Positions 61,501 through 64,000 of a stretch of 64,000 nucleotides of DNA are shown here, one piece after another. How positions within the stretch are numbered: the stretch's first letter is position 1; every line of letters starts with the position of its first letter. The position numbers were made by a program, and so were the translations under genes. Where the stretch lies: the NCBI GenBank assembly GCA_038496675.1, contig CM076656.1, positions 19,134,340 to 19,198,339 of the forward strand, given 5' to 3'. Origin of the DNA: Rachycentron canadum (taxonomy: Eukaryota > Chordata > Actinopteri > Carangiformes > Rachycentridae). The notes below the pieces were generated by a model. The model was not told the origin of the DNA. It saw only the letters and a program-made list of their open reading frames with translations, and made no database searches.

Positions 61501-62968
61501 AACATTTAATCACTGTTGAAAAATCTGTACTTTACTGAGGATTAGTGAAAGTTGAGTTAGTTAATGCACATACATTAACTGGACTAATCCCCAGTGTGTG
61601 AGCTACTGTGGCTGAATGTACTTTGTCTGGATGTGGCTGCTTGGAGATGTAATCTGTCATGTAATCAATATTAGTGCAATTAATGTGATTACAAATAGAC
61701 CACGCGCAATTTGTGGACAGGGAAGCTCTAACGCTTCATGCAAGCACATGTGTACAACATGTAGCAAGAACTCAGAAGGTCACATGAACAGGAGGTCATG
61801 GGTATTTTAGTGGTTGGGGGTGTGCTAAGGTAACATGACACTACTACGTGCAATGGAAACGTTTATCTAAGATTTTGGCACAAGTCAACAAGAATATTGT
61901 TGAATACAGCTAAATTAGATGCATTTTAGGGTTGCAAATGTTAATAATAATTATTAAGCCAATGCGTTTGCACAGACTCATAGTTGTGTTTAAATGCAGT
62001 TGTGTGAGTGTCACATGAGGACAGAGAAAGATCACGGTTACATAAGGGTTTTTCTAGTATTAAACTAACTTTGAGTCGTGTTATGAGAAACATGGAGCGG
62101 TTGCTGGGAACTTGTTAAGCTGTGAAAGAGTTTGTCTTAAGTGTAAAACCGTGTGTCTGTTCCCTCCCGACTCATAGTTTTCCATTACCAAGTGAAGGTG
62201 CATTTCTTCAGTAAGGACAAGCTGAGCTTCACAGAGCAGCCAATGAAGATTTCTCTGTATGGAACCCATGGAGAGAAGGAGAATATTCCCTCTGTCCTGT
62301 ACGTACATCAGCCTGTCAGAAAAACACACACCTGCACAGACATGTGTGTCAACGTGGCTCAAATCTGTCAAATTTCTTTCCTTTCACCTTGCAGGCCCGT
62401 CCTGAACAGTAACACCACTTTGTCCTTCCTCGTCACCACCGACGTCGACATCGGAGACTTGATGATCGTGAAGCTGCGCTGGGAGAAGGACTCGATCATC
62501 AGTTGGTCCATGTTTTGGGGCAGCACCAAGTTCCACATCCGGAAATTACGCATCAAGTCTGGGGAGAAACAGTCCAAGTAAGATGTCAGCAACACCAAGA
62601 TGCTGAATCACAGAATAAATAATAATGAATAAATCTTTTGAATCTTTTGACAACATGTATTACCTTCCTGTGTAATTCCAGAGTGATCTTCAGTCCAAAA
62701 GAGGGAGAGTTCGCCTACCTAGTCAGAGGCGGGGAAGATGCAGTCTTTGTCAAGTCAAAAGAAGACAACATGAGCCGTAAAGAGAAATTGTAAGTAAAGT
62801 AGAGCAGAGTAGAGTAAGAAGCAGCTTCTCTTACATTGAATTGCCTAAAGAATGAGCCTTGTTATCATCAGCAGCAGATGTTCTCCTGCTCACTGTTGCC
62901 TTTTTATTCTTTCCAGGATGCACAAACTGAAAATGCAGGGGAGTCTTTTTGGGCAGAACAACGCTTGA
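58567..62968 (+). CDS. lpl: Lipoprotein lipase, exons 3-10 (5' partial because of assembly gap)
   Basis: A secreted triglyceride lipase that hydrolyses lipoprotein triglycerides at the vascular surface. Exons: 58567-58746, 59311-59422, 60244-60486, 61161-61403, 62178-62298, 62395-62577, 62682-62789, 62917-62968; 1242 nt, 413 aa. Exon lengths 180, 112, 243, 121 and 183 equal those I recall for human LPL; exon 5 is 243 rather than 234. The catalytic triad is intact: Ser in LLGYSLGAHVAG, Asp in RITGLDPAGP, His in VKCSHERSIH. The lid between its two Cys is 25 residues, three more than in human. The heparin-binding basic cluster (CRKNRCNKLGYNINKVRTPR) and PLAT domain (VFHYQVKVHF to the C-terminus) follow. 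The Trp-rich loop is SWSMFWGS instead of SWSDWWSS. The protein ends KMQGSLFGQNNA. The signal peptide and about 80 N-terminal residues (exons 1-2) are missing from the readable sequence. Confidence 0.93.
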
Positions 62969-63082
62969 AGTTGCACTTGATCACACCACCCACATCATGC
63001 ATCATTATCCATCTCTACATACATACCCAAAGATGGACAGCACACAGCAACACTGGGAAAGCCTTTGCAAGTAACTGGACGT

Positions 63083-63084
<2 letters not shown>

Positions 63085-63154
<70 letters not shown>

Positions 63155-63167
63155 ACACACATACACA

Positions 63168-63213
<46 letters not shown>

Positions 63214-63220
63214 CACACAT
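63085..63220. repeat. (CA)n microsatellite with CACATA interruptions
   Basis: About 130 bp of CA units with ACATAC interruptions near 63149-63176, starting about 117 bp after the lpl stop codon and so inside the predicted 3' UTR. Confidence 0.97.
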
Positions 63221-63964
63221 ATATAGTGACTGCTGCATTTTTCTGATTCTTCCTTTTTTTCTCAACTCCCAGTGCAACCAACACAACCTCAATGACAGTG
63301 CTGGAAATCAGTCTGTTCATAAGCTCTCTTCTGTCTCTGAATGCTCTCTCTGCTGCTGACAATTGTTTCAGGTTTTTTTGTGATGATGCGCTCACAGTTT
63401 TACACATTCACAGTAACTTTTTGCTGCATATATTTGTAATCATTTGTTTATGCTTTTGTAGCCTACATGTACTGTTTATATTGATTTCAATGTAATTTGA
63501 AACCCTGGGCTGGTGTGTTTTCTTTACTTATGTGAGTTGTTGTTAATGTAAAGTGGTTGCAGAGTGACAGGCATAGTTTAGGCACATCTTTTTGTTCTTT
63601 GTGTTTTAAATGTGCAAAATGATCACTTTGTCCCTAATGTTTGTCTTTACCTAACCACTAATTGCCAACAATCAACAGGGACCAAAGAAATATTTACTAT
63701 CTACTGAACTCAGAATCACAGTGGTCATTGTACATACCTTTTTTAATCAATATTATATATTTTTTTTGAATACGAGTTATGTGTTGATATCTGATCTCTT
63801 GAAGCCTTGCTTGTTCTTTGATTGCGTTTTGGTTATTGTATCACTGGTCACTTTAAGAAACTCTTTGTCCCCTGCAGCCATATTAGACGTGAAGGTCATT
63901 GATAGTGCAGGGATTTGCATCATTTTTTTTCATCATCCAGTAATGGCTGATGAAAGAAACCCCG

Positions 63965-63970
63965 ATTAAA
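63965..63970 (+). terminator. Candidate lpl poly(A) signal
   Basis: ATTAAA, the most common variant hexamer, about 1 kb after the stop. I saw no AATAAA between the stop and here, so this is the best candidate within the window. Confidence 0.45.
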
Positions 63971-64000
63971 GTGCCCCTGAAAACTTCAGTCAATTGTCTT

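Larger units (their letters stand above)
62969..64000 (+). other. lpl 3' UTR
   Basis: Non-coding sequence after the lpl stop. It contains a long CA repeat (63085-63220) and T-rich stretches. It ends near an ATTAAA hexamer at 63965-63970. No other gene is seen to the window edge. Confidence 0.6.

Noticed and set aside
62836..63407. Cys-Val or His-Thr dipeptide frames around the CA repeat
   Set aside because: Translation of a CA/GT microsatellite in the lpl 3' UTR, not a gene.

Overview
This window is vertebrate nuclear DNA, almost certainly from a ray-finned teleost fish and probably a percomorph. Every gene but one is split by many GT-AG introns. The introns are compact, GC content is moderate, and dinucleotide (CA/GT) tracts are common. 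The encoded proteins match vertebrate families exon for exon, and fish-type dispersed DNA repeats are present. There are two N gaps (18304-18685 and 58140-58494). No bacterial, CRISPR or operon-like system is present.

Layout, left to right. (1) 125-15225, minus: ap3d1, the AP-3 delta adaptin. 22 coding exons are in the window; the C-terminal appendage exons lie beyond its left edge. (2) 16885-22964, minus: hdgfl2, a complete PWWP/IBD chromatin reader of 16 exons and 657 aa. (3) 24118-25617, plus: fh, fumarate hydratase, an uninterrupted 499-codon frame, which stands out among intron-rich neighbours. (4) 26516-29655, minus: fam32a, 4 exons, 113 aa. (5) 29955-31596, plus: mrpl54, 3 exons, 138 aa, head-to-head with fam32a across 299 bp. 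(6) 33666-39923, plus: a MALT1-family paracaspase, 16 exons, 831 aa. (7) 40404-47910, plus: safb, 21 exons, 833 aa. (8) 58567-62968, plus: lipoprotein lipase exons 3-10. Exon 2 is probably in the N gap and exon 1 is not securely located. All exon models conserve reading frame across every junction I worked out by hand.

The roles are mostly housekeeping: vesicle coat, chromatin and RNA scaffold proteins, TCA cycle, mitoribosome. An immune signalling protease and a lipid-transport enzyme complete the set. There is no operon logic; proximity matters only at shared promoters (fam32a/mrpl54, hdgfl2/fh). AP3D1, HDGFL2, MRPL54, SAFB and FAM32A orthologues all map to human 19p13, whereas human MALT1 is at 18q21. 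Those two regions belong to one ancient whole-genome-duplication paralogon. The paracaspase here may therefore be a MALT1 ohnologue kept in fish and lost in mammals.

The less ordinary observations are: the intronless fh; the possible MALT1 paralogue and its skippable linker exons; a ~0.3 kb near-identical duplication placed just upstream of two ap3d1 splice acceptors; clusters of a GTTAGC/GCTAAC palindromic word at four housekeeping promoters or first introns; an 82-nt hairpin in a malt1-like intron; and several degenerate DNA transposon relics. The region 48750-58100 is gene-poor and holds most of the recognisable repeats.
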